DNA from: an uncultured Ruminococcus sp.
Lineage (GTDB): Bacteria; Bacillota; Clostridia; Oscillospirales; Ruminococcaceae
DNA: 64,000 bases
Direction of reading: 5' to 3'
NCBI GenBank assembly: GCA_944388405.1
Contig: CALXIQ010000024.1
Coordinates: forward strand, 1 to 64,000
Under the pieces are notes generated by a model that was given only the letters and a program-made list of their open reading frames with translations, did not search any database and was not told the origin of the DNA. Position 1 is the stretch's first letter. Every line of letters begins with the position of its first letter. Positions 16,579 through 24,469 of this stretch are shown piece after piece. The position numbers and the translations under genes were made by a program.

Positions 16579-17514
16579 ATGGAAGGTTTGATAATCGGGT
16601 TAATTGTTGTAATCGTGCTTTTGATTGTAGTAATCAGCAACATTAAAGTTGTGCCACAGGCGTATGTTTATGTAGTTGAAAGATTCGGTGCGTTTCATGC
16701 CGCATGGGGAACGGGACTTCACGTTACAGTGCCCTTTATCGATAGGGTGGCAAAGAAGGTTTCAATCAAGGAACAGGTTGTGGATTTCAAGCCTCAGTCG
16801 GTAATTACAAAGGATAACGTAACTATGCAGATTGACACGGTAGTATTTTTTCAGATTACCAATGCAATGCAGTTTACTTACGGAGTTGAAAGACCTATTT
16901 CCGCAATAGAGAACCTTACGGCTACGACGCTGCGTAATATTGTAGGCGATATGGATCTTGAAGCTACCCTTACTTCCCGTGATTTTATCAACACCAACAT
17001 CACAAAAATCCTTGACGAAGCTACCGACAGATGGGGCATCAAGGTGCAGAGGGTTGAGCTTAAAAATATTCTGCCTCCAGCTGAAATCCGCGACGCAATG
17101 GAAAAACAGATGAAGGCCGACCGTGAAAGAAGAGAAAAGGTTATTCAGGCGGAAGCCGAAAAGAAATCACAGATTCTGGTGGCTGAGGGTGAAAGAGAGT
17201 CTAAGATTCTCCGTGCTCAGGCTGAAAAAGAAGCCAAGATTCTTGAAGCGGACGCCGTTAAGCAGCAGAAAATACTTGAAGCCCAGGGCGAGGCTCAGGC
17301 TATCGAGATGGTTCAGCAGGCTATCGCAGACAGTCTTGTTAAACTGAATCAGGCTAACCCCAACGAGCAGGTTATTCAGCTCAAGAGCCTTGAAGCGTTT
17401 GCAAAGGCTGCGGACGGAAAGGCCACAAAGATTATTATCCCCAGCGAGATACAGGGACTTGCGGGTCTTGCTACGGGAATAAAAGAAGTTATAACCGATA
17501 TGTCAAAACAGTAA
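16579..17514 (+). CDS. SPFH/band 7 protein (QmcA/stomatin-like)
   Basis: The 311-residue protein has one N-terminal membrane anchor (about 4-24), an SPFH/PHB domain (about 25-180; VPQAYVYVVERFGAF, DVQ-type core), and a long Glu/Lys/Ala coiled coil (about 185-245; repeated AEAEKKSQILVAEGE-like units). These proteins form membrane scaffolds and can modulate proteases. Pairing with NfeD upstream is the usual arrangement. The ribosome binding site is AGGGAGG. A terminator follows. Confidence 0.92.
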   Translation: MEGLIIGLIVVIVLLIVVISNIKVVPQAYVYVVERFGAFHAAWGTGLHVTVPFIDRVAKKVSIKEQVVDFKPQSVITKDNVTMQIDTVVFFQITNAMQFTYGVERPISAIENLTATTLRNIVGDMDLEATLTSRDFINTNITKILDEATDRWGIKVQRVELKNILPPAEIRDAMEKQMKADRERREKVIQAEAEKKSQILVAEGERESKILRAQAEKEAKILEADAVKQQKILEAQGEAQAIEMVQQAIADSLVKLNQANPNEQVIQLKSLEAFAKAADGKATKIIIPSEIQGLAGLATGIKEVITDMSKQ

Positions 17515-17524
17515 AAATATCCAC

Positions 17525-17565
17525 ACTGCCTTCCGATAAAGCTTTCGGCAGGCAGTTCTTTTTAT
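17525..17565 (+). terminator. rho-independent terminator
   Basis: ACTGCC pairs with GGCAGT, with an inner CGA/TCG pairing, followed by TTCTTTTTA. It ends the nfeD-SPFH operon. Confidence 0.8.
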
Positions 17566-17635
17566 TTAACCGACAGGTTTGTAGCAATAATTGACCGAGA
17601 TAAATTTCATTCCATAAATTGCTTATAAAGCTGCT

Positions 17636-17665
17636 GCATACTGCAACTTTGGTCTGGTAATAATT
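17636..17665 (+). promoter_or_regulatory. candidate sigma-F promoter of sigG
   Basis: GCATA (17636-17640), 15 bp, then GGTAATAATT (17656-17665) matches the sigma-F pattern (GYWTA and GGNRANAHTR) except for the last base, 28 bp before the sigG ATG. In Bacillus the sigG gene is transcribed by sigma-F, so position and pattern agree. Confidence 0.55.
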
Positions 17666-17692
17666 ATATTATCAAACTGTTCAGGAGTTAAT

Positions 17693-18463
17693 ATGCAGTA
17701 CAATAAGGTTGAAATAAGCGGAGTAAATACCTCCGAGCTTACCGTTTTAAAAGAATCCGAAAAGCTGGAGCTTTTAAAGAAAGTCAGCAAAGGTGACAAA
17801 GCCGCAAGAGAAGAGCTTATAAAGGGCAATTTAAGACTTGTTCTCAGCGTTTTGCAAAGGTTTGTCAACAGGGGAGAATCTGCCGACGATCTGTTTCAGG
17901 TGGGGGTAGTTGGACTTATAAAGGCGATAGATAATTTTGATATCAATCTGGACGTAAGGTTCAGCACCTATGCCGTGCCTATGATTTTAGGGGAACTGAG
18001 AAGATTTATGAGGGATTATCAGCCTCTGAGAGTAAGCAGGTCTCTCAGGGATATGGCGTATAAAGCGATGCAGGCAAAGGAACGGCTTATAAACAAAAAT
18101 CAGAAAGAGCCCACCATTGACGAAATCGCCAAGGAAATAGGTGCAAAGAGAAGCGAGGTGGTTACGGCGCTCGAATCTGTAAGCGAACCTATAAGCCTCT
18201 ATGAGCCGGTATATTCCGACTCCGGAGATACGCTTTTTGTGCTTGACCAGGTAGGCGATAATAACGACGCTTCACAATGGCTTGAGGAGCTTTCCTTAAA
18301 AGAAGCTATCAATTCTCTTCAGCCGAGGGAAAAAAATATTCTTTTTCTGAGGTTCTTTCAGGGCAAAACTCAGGTGGAAGTGGCAAAAAGCATTGGTATT
18401 TCTCAGGCCCAGGTTTCACGACTGGAAAAAGGAGCATTAAACAGAATAAAATCTCAGTTGTAA
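17693..18463 (+). CDS. sigG: forespore sigma factor G
   Basis: The 256-residue sigma-70 family protein has the N-terminal NKVEISGVNTSEL signature of SigG, region 2 (ADDLFQVGVVGLIKAIDNFD, 20 residues), region 3, and region 4 with TQVEVAKSIGISQAQVSRLEK at the end. SigG directs late gene expression in the engulfed forespore. The neighbours (Spo0A-like, ylmC) fit a sporulation cluster. A sigma-F-like promoter precedes it. Confidence 0.95.
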   Translation: MQYNKVEISGVNTSELTVLKESEKLELLKKVSKGDKAAREELIKGNLRLVLSVLQRFVNRGESADDLFQVGVVGLIKAIDNFDINLDVRFSTYAVPMILGELRRFMRDYQPLRVSRSLRDMAYKAMQAKERLINKNQKEPTIDEIAKEIGAKRSEVVTALESVSEPISLYEPVYSDSGDTLFVLDQVGDNNDASQWLEELSLKEAINSLQPREKNILFLRFFQGKTQVEVAKSIGISQAQVSRLEKGALNRIKSQL

Positions 18464-18634
18464 AGCGACCTATTTCGACATATGTAAATAATAATTAAAA
18501 TATTTGTAGTTAAATTCTATATGTGTATCATATATAAAATGAAATAATTGCGTGCTCTTGCATTTGCGTATAAAGTTTGTTATACTATGATTACTAAATG
18601 TTTAACAATCTGCATTAAGGAGGGGCACTGTGTA

Positions 18635-19438
18635 ATGAATAATAAAATCAGGCTTCTTATTGCAGTTGATGATGAAACTCTACGCAGCCGATGTATTTCG
18701 GCATTTTCATTGCCGAATATTAATCTTATCAAATGCGGCGCAGACAACGTTCTGATAGAAGTGACGGTAATGAAATATAAGCCTCACGCCGTTATTATCA
18801 GTAGCGACAATCTCGAAAAACGCATAGCGCGGTCGTTGGTAAAGGACCTTAGTGCAATGAATCAGTCGCCCATAATCATAAATTTATACACATATGAAAA
18901 TTACGGGCTTATTGAAGACCTTGAGAATCTTGGCGTAAGCCGAAGCTATTCAGCGCCTTTTGATTTGGAACAAATTGCAGCTGATGTCTGCAATCTTTGC
19001 AGTCTGATACCGGTTGACGTCAAAGAGGGCTTCGGAGAAATAAGACGCAGGATTTATGATGTTATGTGTATTTTCAATTTCAACAACTCTATGCAGGGCT
19101 ACAACTATATCAGAGAAGCGATTTTTATTGTGGTTACACAAATGAACGGAAAGTTCAATTTCTCTAAGGACATATATCCGAAAATCGCCGAAAAGTATGA
19201 AATATCCGCCGCATCGGTAGAACGTGCGATAAGAGTTTCAATAAGCAATTCATGGAAACGCACCAACGAAAATATAAGGAGGATGTTTTTCAATCGAAAC
19301 AGTCTGAAAAACTATAATAAACCCACCAACAGCGAATTCATTCTTACAATTTCCGATTACATAAAAAGCGAGTTTTCCGATTTTCTTGATGAAGTAAAGA
19401 AGGAAAAAGAATTATTGACTTCGGATAACAGCCGATAA
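18635..19438 (+). CDS. Spo0A-like regulator with degenerate receiver domain
   Basis: The 267-residue protein (ATG 18635 after AAGGAGG) has a receiver-like domain (1-120) and a C-terminal Spo0A DNA-binding domain (about 135-245: QGYNYIREAIFIV, KDIYPKIAEKYEISAASVER, AIRVSISNSW). The receiver keeps the acidic pair Asp12-Asp13, but the strand that should end in the phosphorylated Asp reads AVIIS with Ser56 in that place and an Asp two residues later. The invariant Lys of KPFD is Ala107 (APFD). It probably cannot be switched by normal phosphotransfer. It sits directly after sigG. A true Spo0A would have to be elsewhere; this looks like a divergent paralogue. Confidence 0.8.
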   Translation: MNNKIRLLIAVDDETLRSRCISAFSLPNINLIKCGADNVLIEVTVMKYKPHAVIISSDNLEKRIARSLVKDLSAMNQSPIIINLYTYENYGLIEDLENLGVSRSYSAPFDLEQIAADVCNLCSLIPVDVKEGFGEIRRRIYDVMCIFNFNNSMQGYNYIREAIFIVVTQMNGKFNFSKDIYPKIAEKYEISAASVERAIRVSISNSWKRTNENIRRMFFNRNSLKNYNKPTNSEFILTISDYIKSEFSDFLDEVKKEKELLTSDNSR

Positions 19439-19490
19439 GGTTATCAGACAAGCCGCATTCTGCATATTTTTTATGCAGGGGGTGGCTTTT

Positions 19491-19781
19491 ATGATTTGCA
19501 GCTTTTCAAGTCTGAGAAACAAAGAGGTGGTTAATCTTAAAACCGGTTTGAAGATAGGATACGTTGACGATATTGAAATCGACACATTGAGCGGAAGCGT
19601 GGTTTCGCTTGTGGTTTACGGAAAGATGAGAGCCTTCGGAATTATGGGAAGGGATGAGGATATAATCATTAAATGCAAGGACATCGAGCTTATCGGCGAG
19701 GATACCATTCTGGTGAGATTCGATAATGATGCAGTGTGCACAAAATCGAGAGTTTTAAGTGTTGAAAATTTGTTGAAATAG
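19491..19781 (+). CDS. YlmC/YmxH family sporulation protein (PRC-barrel)
   Basis: The 96-residue protein has the PRC-barrel pattern of YlmC/YmxH: SLRNKEVVNLKTGLKIGYVD, then IELIGEDTILVRF. The family is typical of spore formers, and its gene often sits near sigG, as here. The ATG at 19491 after GGGGGTGG is preferred over 19473. Biochemical function is not established in the family. Confidence 0.85.
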   Translation: MICSFSSLRNKEVVNLKTGLKIGYVDDIEIDTLSGSVVSLVVYGKMRAFGIMGRDEDIIIKCKDIELIGEDTILVRFDNDAVCTKSRVLSVENLLK

Positions 19782-19795
19782 TTACCGCAATTTTG

Positions 19796-19953
19796 TTGCA
19801 ATTTTTTCAGTCATATGGTATAATATTAAAGCAATTCGCACGTCTTAGCTTTTGCTGTGGTTCCTGATTGTTCAGGTGAAGGCAAGTCAAGCGGGACGGA
19901 GGATACAAAATCCGTTTAAACGGAAATAAAAAACCAAACAGGAGGTTACTACA
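19796..19953 (+). promoter_or_regulatory. rpsB-tsf promoter and leader
   Basis: TTGCAA (19796-19801), 17 bp and TATAAT (19819-19824), with an extended TGG, give a strong promoter. About 120 nt of leader follow. A perfect TCCGTTTAAACGGA hairpin lies just before the AGGAGG site and could take part in feedback control by S2. No conserved leader motif is claimed. Confidence 0.7.
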
Positions 19954-20703
19954 ATGGGAGTAGTATCAATGAAGCAGCTTCTTGAGGCCGGAGTACATTT
20001 CGGTCATCAGACAAGAAGATGGAACCCGAAAATGGCACCGTACATTTTCACAGAGAGAAACGGAATTTACATTATTGACCTTCAGAAGACGGTCAAGAAG
20101 CTTGAAGAAGCTTATATGTTCATCCGTGACATTTCCGCAGAGGGCAAGGAAGTACTTTTCGTAGGTACAAAGAAGCAGGCAAGCGAGTCTGTTAAGGAAG
20201 AAGCTCTCAGAGCCAATGCGCACTATGTAAACGCAAGATGGCTGGGCGGTATGATGACAAACTTCAAGACTATCCAGAGAAGAATCAAGAGACTTGAGCA
20301 GCTTCATGCTATGGAGGCTGATGGAACTTTCAACCTGCTGCCTAAGAAAGAGGTTGTAAAGCTCAATCTTGAGATTGAAAAGCTTGAAAAGTTTATGGGC
20401 GGTATCAAGAACATGAAGACTCTTCCGGGAGCTTTGTTTGTTGTTGACCCCCGTAAGGAAAAGATTGCGGTTTCCGAAGCTAAGAAGCTTGGTATACCCG
20501 TAGTTGCAATTGTTGACACAAACTGCGACCCTGATGATGTTGACTATGTTATCCCCGGCAACGACGACGCTATCAGAGCCGTTAAGCTGATTGCCGGCTG
20601 CATGGCTAACGCTATCATCGAAGGCAGACAGGGAGAGGATGCAGCAGCTGACGAGGCTGAAACTGAAACTGAGGCTGAGACCGAGGAAGCAGCAGCTGAA
20701 TAA
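19954..20703 (+). CDS. rpsB: 30S ribosomal protein S2
   Basis: The 249-residue protein carries [15 protein letters not shown] near the N-terminus and the [11 protein letters not shown] and FVVDPRKE signatures of S2. A Glu/Ala/Thr-rich tail (last 20 residues) is a lineage feature. It is followed 74 bp later by tsf, the standard rpsB-tsf pair. Confidence 0.98.
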   Translation: MGVVSMKQLLEAGVHFGHQTRRWNPKMAPYIFTERNGIYIIDLQKTVKKLEEAYMFIRDISAEGKEVLFVGTKKQASESVKEEALRANAHYVNARWLGGMMTNFKTIQRRIKRLEQLHAMEADGTFNLLPKKEVVKLNLEIEKLEKFMGGIKNMKTLPGALFVVDPRKEKIAVSEAKKLGIPVVAIVDTNCDPDDVDYVIPGNDDAIRAVKLIAGCMANAIIEGRQGEDAAADEAETETEAETEEAAAE

Positions 20704-20777
20704 TTTTGAAAGTTCAGGCAGGCACAAAATGTCTGCCTTGATTTCGGTATAAACAAAATTTGTTTGGAGGAATTAAA

Positions 20778-21692
20778 ATGGGAAAAGTATCCGTTGCAGA
20801 AATTAAGGATCTTATGAAAGCAACCGGCGTAGGTATGATGGACTGCAAGAAGGCTCTTGAAGAAGCTGAGGGCGACACAGATAAAGCGGTTCTCATTCTC
20901 CGTGAAAAGGGACTTGCAACTCAGGCTAAGAAGAGCGGAAGAGTTGCCGCAGAAGGTATTGTAACTTCCGTTGTAGAGGGCAACGTAGGCGCAGTTGTAG
21001 AGGTTAATATCGAAACCGACTTCGCCGCTAACAACGACGAGTTCAAGGCTTTTGTTGCCGCAGTTGCCAAGACTGTTATCGAAAAGAATCCTGCCGACCT
21101 TGACGCACTCAAGGCTTGCACTATCAGCGGTGGAGATAAGACCGTTGAGGAAGCGCTTCAGGATCTGTTTATAAAGATCAGAGAGAACATGGTTATCCGT
21201 CGTTTCAGAAGATTAGAGGGCGTTCTTGTGCCTTACGTTCACGGCGGCGGAAGCATCGGTGTAATGGTTAAGCTTGAAACAGACCTTCCTGCTGACAAGG
21301 TTTATGAAGTTGGTAAGGACTGTGCACTTCAGGTTGCAGCTATGAACCCTGCATATCTTGACAAAGAGGCTGTTCCCGAGTCTGCTCTTGAGGAAGAGAA
21401 GAAGATTATGCTGGCTCAGATGGCTGACGATCCTAAGATGGCTAACAAGCCTGAGCAGGTTAAGGTAAAGATCGTTGAAGGCAAGATTGGAAAGTATTAT
21501 TCCGAGAACTGTCTGCTTGAACAGGCTTTCGTTAAGGACGACAAGGTTTCGGTAGGCAAGCATGTTGAAGCGGTTGCAAAAGAGCTTGGCGGTTCGATAA
21601 AGGTTGTTGACTATGTACGTTTCGAGCGCGGCGAAGGCATCGAAAAGAAGGAAGAGAACTTTGCTGACGAAGTAGCTTCGATGATAAAGTAA
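20778..21692 (+). CDS. tsf: elongation factor Ts
   Basis: EF-Ts is the nucleotide exchange factor for EF-Tu. The 304-residue protein has the N-terminal UBA-like domain with TGVGMMDCKKALEEA and the core motif VEVNIETDFAANND. ATG 20778 follows TTTGGAGG; an in-frame upstream ATG at 20760 lies ahead of that site. A strong terminator follows at 21722. Confidence 0.98.
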   Translation: MGKVSVAEIKDLMKATGVGMMDCKKALEEAEGDTDKAVLILREKGLATQAKKSGRVAAEGIVTSVVEGNVGAVVEVNIETDFAANNDEFKAFVAAVAKTVIEKNPADLDALKACTISGGDKTVEEALQDLFIKIRENMVIRRFRRLEGVLVPYVHGGGSIGVMVKLETDLPADKVYEVGKDCALQVAAMNPAYLDKEAVPESALEEEKKIMLAQMADDPKMANKPEQVKVKIVEGKIGKYYSENCLLEQAFVKDDKVSVGKHVEAVAKELGGSIKVVDYVRFERGEGIEKKEENFADEVASMIK

Positions 21693-21721
21693 AAGTATAA
21701 TATCTTTGATAAAATATTCCG

Positions 21722-21755
21722 ACGAGGACAGCTTTTATAGCTGTCCTCGTTTTTG
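21722..21755 (+). terminator. rho-independent terminator after tsf
   Basis: ACGAGGACAGC (21722-21732) pairs with GCTGTCCTCGT (21740-21750), followed by TTTTT. Confidence 0.92.
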
Positions 21756-21803
21756 CCCGGCGAATGTCGGGCTTTTTTGTTGTTGTATATCGGAGAGCGG
21801 AGA

Positions 21804-21832
21804 TTGATTTGAAGTCAAAGATATGATATAAT
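21804..21832 (+). promoter_or_regulatory. promoter of the bceRS-like pair
   Basis: TTGATT (21804-21809), 17 bp, TATAAT (21827-21832), about 70 bp before the response regulator start. Confidence 0.65.
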
Positions 21833-21900
21833 CATAAAAGACAGTTGTATTAAGTGTTGAAAAAAGAGTGTTTAACCGCTTAAAGAGGAGATAAGCTTAA

Positions 21901-22572
21901 ATGTATAAAATTCTGATTGTGGAAGATGACAGCGGTCTGGCTGCCGCTATGAAAAAGCATATCAGCTCGTGGAATTATGACGTCCGCTGTGTGCATAATT
22001 TTGAAAATATCATTCCCGAATTTACCGAGTACGACCCTCATCTGGTGCTGCTTGATATTATGCTGCCCTTTTTTAACGGCTATCATTGGTGTACTCAGCT
22101 GCGTAAAATCTCAAACGTGCCGGTGGTGTTTATTTCCTCAGCCTCTGATAACATGAACATTGTAATGGCAATGAACATGGGCGGCGACGATTTTATACCT
22201 AAGCCTGTTGAGCCAAACGTAATGATTGCCAAAATTCAGGCTATCCTCCGCCGCACCTACGATATGGCAGGTAAGATTCCAATGCTGGAGCACAGAGGAG
22301 CGGTGCTCAATTTAAACGATACCACCCTGCTTTATAACGACCAGAGAATAGAACTTACAAAAAACGAGTTCCGCATTCTCCAGACCCTCCTTGAAAACAA
22401 GGGCAAGATTGTAAGCCGCGATACCCTTATGACAAAGCTGTGGCAGATGGACTGCTACGTTGAGGAAAACACCCTGACCGTTAATGTGGCTCGCCTGCGC
22501 AAAAAGCTTGACAGTGCAGGACTTACCGATTTCATTAAAACAAAGGTGGGAAGCGGCTATATCGTGGAGTAG
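21901..22572 (+). CDS. BceR-like response regulator
   Basis: The 223-residue OmpR-family regulator has a receiver with the DD pair (VEDDSGL), phosphoacceptor in LLDIMLP and PKPVEP, then a winged-helix DNA-binding domain (about 130-223; ELTKNEFRIL, VNVARLRKKL, VGSGYIVE). It is co-transcribed with the short kinase 9 bp downstream and adjacent to a BceAB-type transporter. In this family regulator, kinase and transporter sense peptide antibiotics together. The probable target is the repeat region at 23591-23618. Confidence 0.9.
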   Translation: MYKILIVEDDSGLAAAMKKHISSWNYDVRCVHNFENIIPEFTEYDPHLVLLDIMLPFFNGYHWCTQLRKISNVPVVFISSASDNMNIVMAMNMGGDDFIPKPVEPNVMIAKIQAILRRTYDMAGKIPMLEHRGAVLNLNDTTLLYNDQRIELTKNEFRILQTLLENKGKIVSRDTLMTKLWQMDCYVEENTLTVNVARLRKKLDSAGLTDFIKTKVGSGYIVE

Positions 22573-22581
22573 GAGGCAGCT

Positions 22582-23580
22582 ATGAAAAAAGGTAAGCTGA
22601 TTTTAAAATACATCTATCAATATCGTTATACTGCGGCGTGTTTTTTGCTGTTCGCCCTGATTTTTGCCGCAGTGTTTTTGCTTTATGACCTGGAAGCGGA
22701 AGCCGTTTTATATGCATCGCTGTTGTGTATTCTGGCGGCAGCGGTAATAATCGCCGTCCGCTTTGTGAACTTTTGCAGACGCAGCAGGGAGAGGGAGTAT
22801 ATCCTTAAAAATCTGCTGATTATGACCGAAGCTCTGCCAACACCCGAAACCCCTGCCGAAGCCGACTATACAGAGATGGTGAACCGCCTGCGGGATGAAA
22901 ACGCCGGGATAATTACAAAATACCGCAAGGAGCGTACCGAAAGCATCGACTATTATACTGCATGGGTTCATCAGATAAAAACCCCAATTTCGGTAATGCA
23001 GATGATACTTCAAAGCGAGGACAGCGACGAGCACCGTGAACTGTCAGCGGAGCTGTTTCGTATCGAGCAGTATGTTGAAATGGTGCTTTGCTATTTCAGA
23101 CTGGACAGCGAATCCTCCGACTTTGTGTTCAAGAAGTATGACCTGAATGAGATTATCAGAAATGCCATCAGAAAATTTGCACCCCAGTTTGTCAGAAAAC
23201 GCATAAATCTGAAATACGAGCCTACCGACGTCACGGTGCTCACCGATGAAAAATGGCTGTCCTTCATAATTGAACAGCTGCTTTCAAATGCTGTAAAATA
23301 TACCGAAAGAGGTGAGATAACAATCTCAGTTTCCGATGATAAAATCCTGAGCATTACCGATACAGGCATAGGAATCGCCCCGGAGGATATTCCCCGCATA
23401 TTTGAAAAGGGCTTCACCGGCTACAACGGCCGAGCCGACAAAAAGTCCACCGGGCTTGGACTGTATCTTTCCAAAAAGGCGGCTGATAAGCTTTCACACA
23501 AAATAAGCGTGGAATCCACGGTGGGGGAGGGCAGTACCTTTTATCTCGACCTCAGCTCAAAACCGCTGGAAATTGAATGA
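22582..23580 (+). CDS. BceS-like intramembrane-sensing histidine kinase
   Basis: The 332-residue kinase has two membrane segments (about 15-35 and 40-60) with almost no extracellular loop, the mark of intramembrane-sensing kinases. The phosphorylated His is in YYTAWVHQIKTPISVMQM (18 residues). The ATPase part has EQLLSNAVKYT, DTGIGI and GLGLYL. Such kinases do not sense drugs alone but through the BceB permease encoded downstream. GTAGGAGGCAGC provides the ribosome binding site. Confidence 0.9.
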   Translation: MKKGKLILKYIYQYRYTAACFLLFALIFAAVFLLYDLEAEAVLYASLLCILAAAVIIAVRFVNFCRRSREREYILKNLLIMTEALPTPETPAEADYTEMVNRLRDENAGIITKYRKERTESIDYYTAWVHQIKTPISVMQMILQSEDSDEHRELSAELFRIEQYVEMVLCYFRLDSESSDFVFKKYDLNEIIRNAIRKFAPQFVRKRINLKYEPTDVTVLTDEKWLSFIIEQLLSNAVKYTERGEITISVSDDKILSITDTGIGIAPEDIPRIFEKGFTGYNGRADKKSTGLGLYLSKKAADKLSHKISVESTVGEGSTFYLDLSSKPLEIE

Positions 23581-23590
23581 TCTTGCAAAA

Positions 23591-23645
23591 ATGTCACATT
23601 AAAAGCCGAAATGTCACACAAACCGATGTCGGACATTCGGCTTTT
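23591..23645 (+). promoter_or_regulatory. direct-repeat operator and stem-loop before bceAB
   Basis: ATGTCACA occurs at 23591-23598 and 23611-23618, 20 bp apart (two helical turns), as expected for an OmpR-type dimer. The second repeat lies in one arm of a stem (23601-23615 with 23632-23645) with a short T-run that may end the kinase transcript. A -10-like TATACT follows at about 23650. Confidence 0.6.
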
Positions 23646-23701
23646 GTGCTATACTGAGATACAGAAAGACCGAAGTACGGTCAGAACAGGAGGTTTTCAA
23701 A

Positions 23702-24469
23702 ATGGCAATTTTAGAGGTGCAGAACCTTGAAAAAATCTATACTACAAGATTCGGAGGAAATCAGGTTAAAGCTCTTTCAAACGTGTCCTTTACCGTGGAG
23801 CACGGCGAGTATGTTGCAATTATGGGCGAATCGGGCTCGGGTAAAACTACCCTGCTTAACATTCTTGCCGCCCTTGACAAGCCCACCAAGGGCGATGTCA
23901 TTCTTGAGGGCAGACCGCTTTCACAAATAAGCGACAAGGAAATTTCAGCTTTCCGGCGTGACAATCTGGGCTTTGTGTTTCAGGATTTCAACCTGCTTGA
24001 TACCTTTACCATAGAGGATAACATCTATCTTCCGCTGGTACTGGCAGGAATGCAGTACAAGGATATGAGGAGAAGGCTTGAGCCGCTGGCGGGAATACTG
24101 GGCATAAAGGATATTCTTTCAAAATACCCCTACGAGGTTTCGGGCGGTCAGAAGCAAAGAGCCGCGGCGGCAAGAGCCCTTATCACAAGTCCTAAAATTC
24201 TCCTTGCCGACGAACCCACCGGAGCCCTTGATTCCAAATCCTCAGACGAGCTGCTGGCGCTGTTTTCCGCCATTAACTACAACGGTCAGACCATATTGAT
24301 GGTAACACATTCCACCAAAGCGGCAAGTCATGCGGAAAGAGTGCTGTTTATAAAGGACGGCGAGGTGTTCCATCAGATTTACAGAGGCGGCAGTACCAAT
24401 CAGCAGATGTATCAGAAAATTTCCGATACTCTCACATTGCTTGCAACGGGCGGTGACAAAAATGAGTAG
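23702..24469 (+). CDS. BceA-like ABC transporter ATP-binding protein
   Basis: The 255-residue ATPase has Walker A GESGSGKTT, signature VSGGQKQR, Walker B ILLADEPTGALD and the His switch VTHSTKAA. It belongs to the MacB/BceA-type group that powers mechanotransmission or removal of peptide antibiotics from their lipid targets. Its 3' end overlaps the permease start (ATGAGTAG). The ribosome binding site is AGGAGG. Confidence 0.92.
   Translation: MAILEVQNLEKIYTTRFGGNQVKALSNVSFTVEHGEYVAIMGESGSGKTTLLNILAALDKPTKGDVILEGRPLSQISDKEISAFRRDNLGFVFQDFNLLDTFTIEDNIYLPLVLAGMQYKDMRRRLEPLAGILGIKDILSKYPYEVSGGQKQRAAAARALITSPKILLADEPTGALDSKSSDELLALFSAINYNGQTILMVTHSTKAASHAERVLFIKDGEVFHQIYRGGSTNQQMYQKISDTLTLLATGGDKNE

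Noticed and set aside
18548-18634. N-terminal extension of the Spo0A-like protein
   Set aside because: The AAGGAGG site precedes ATG 18635, and the upstream 29 codons have no receiver homology.
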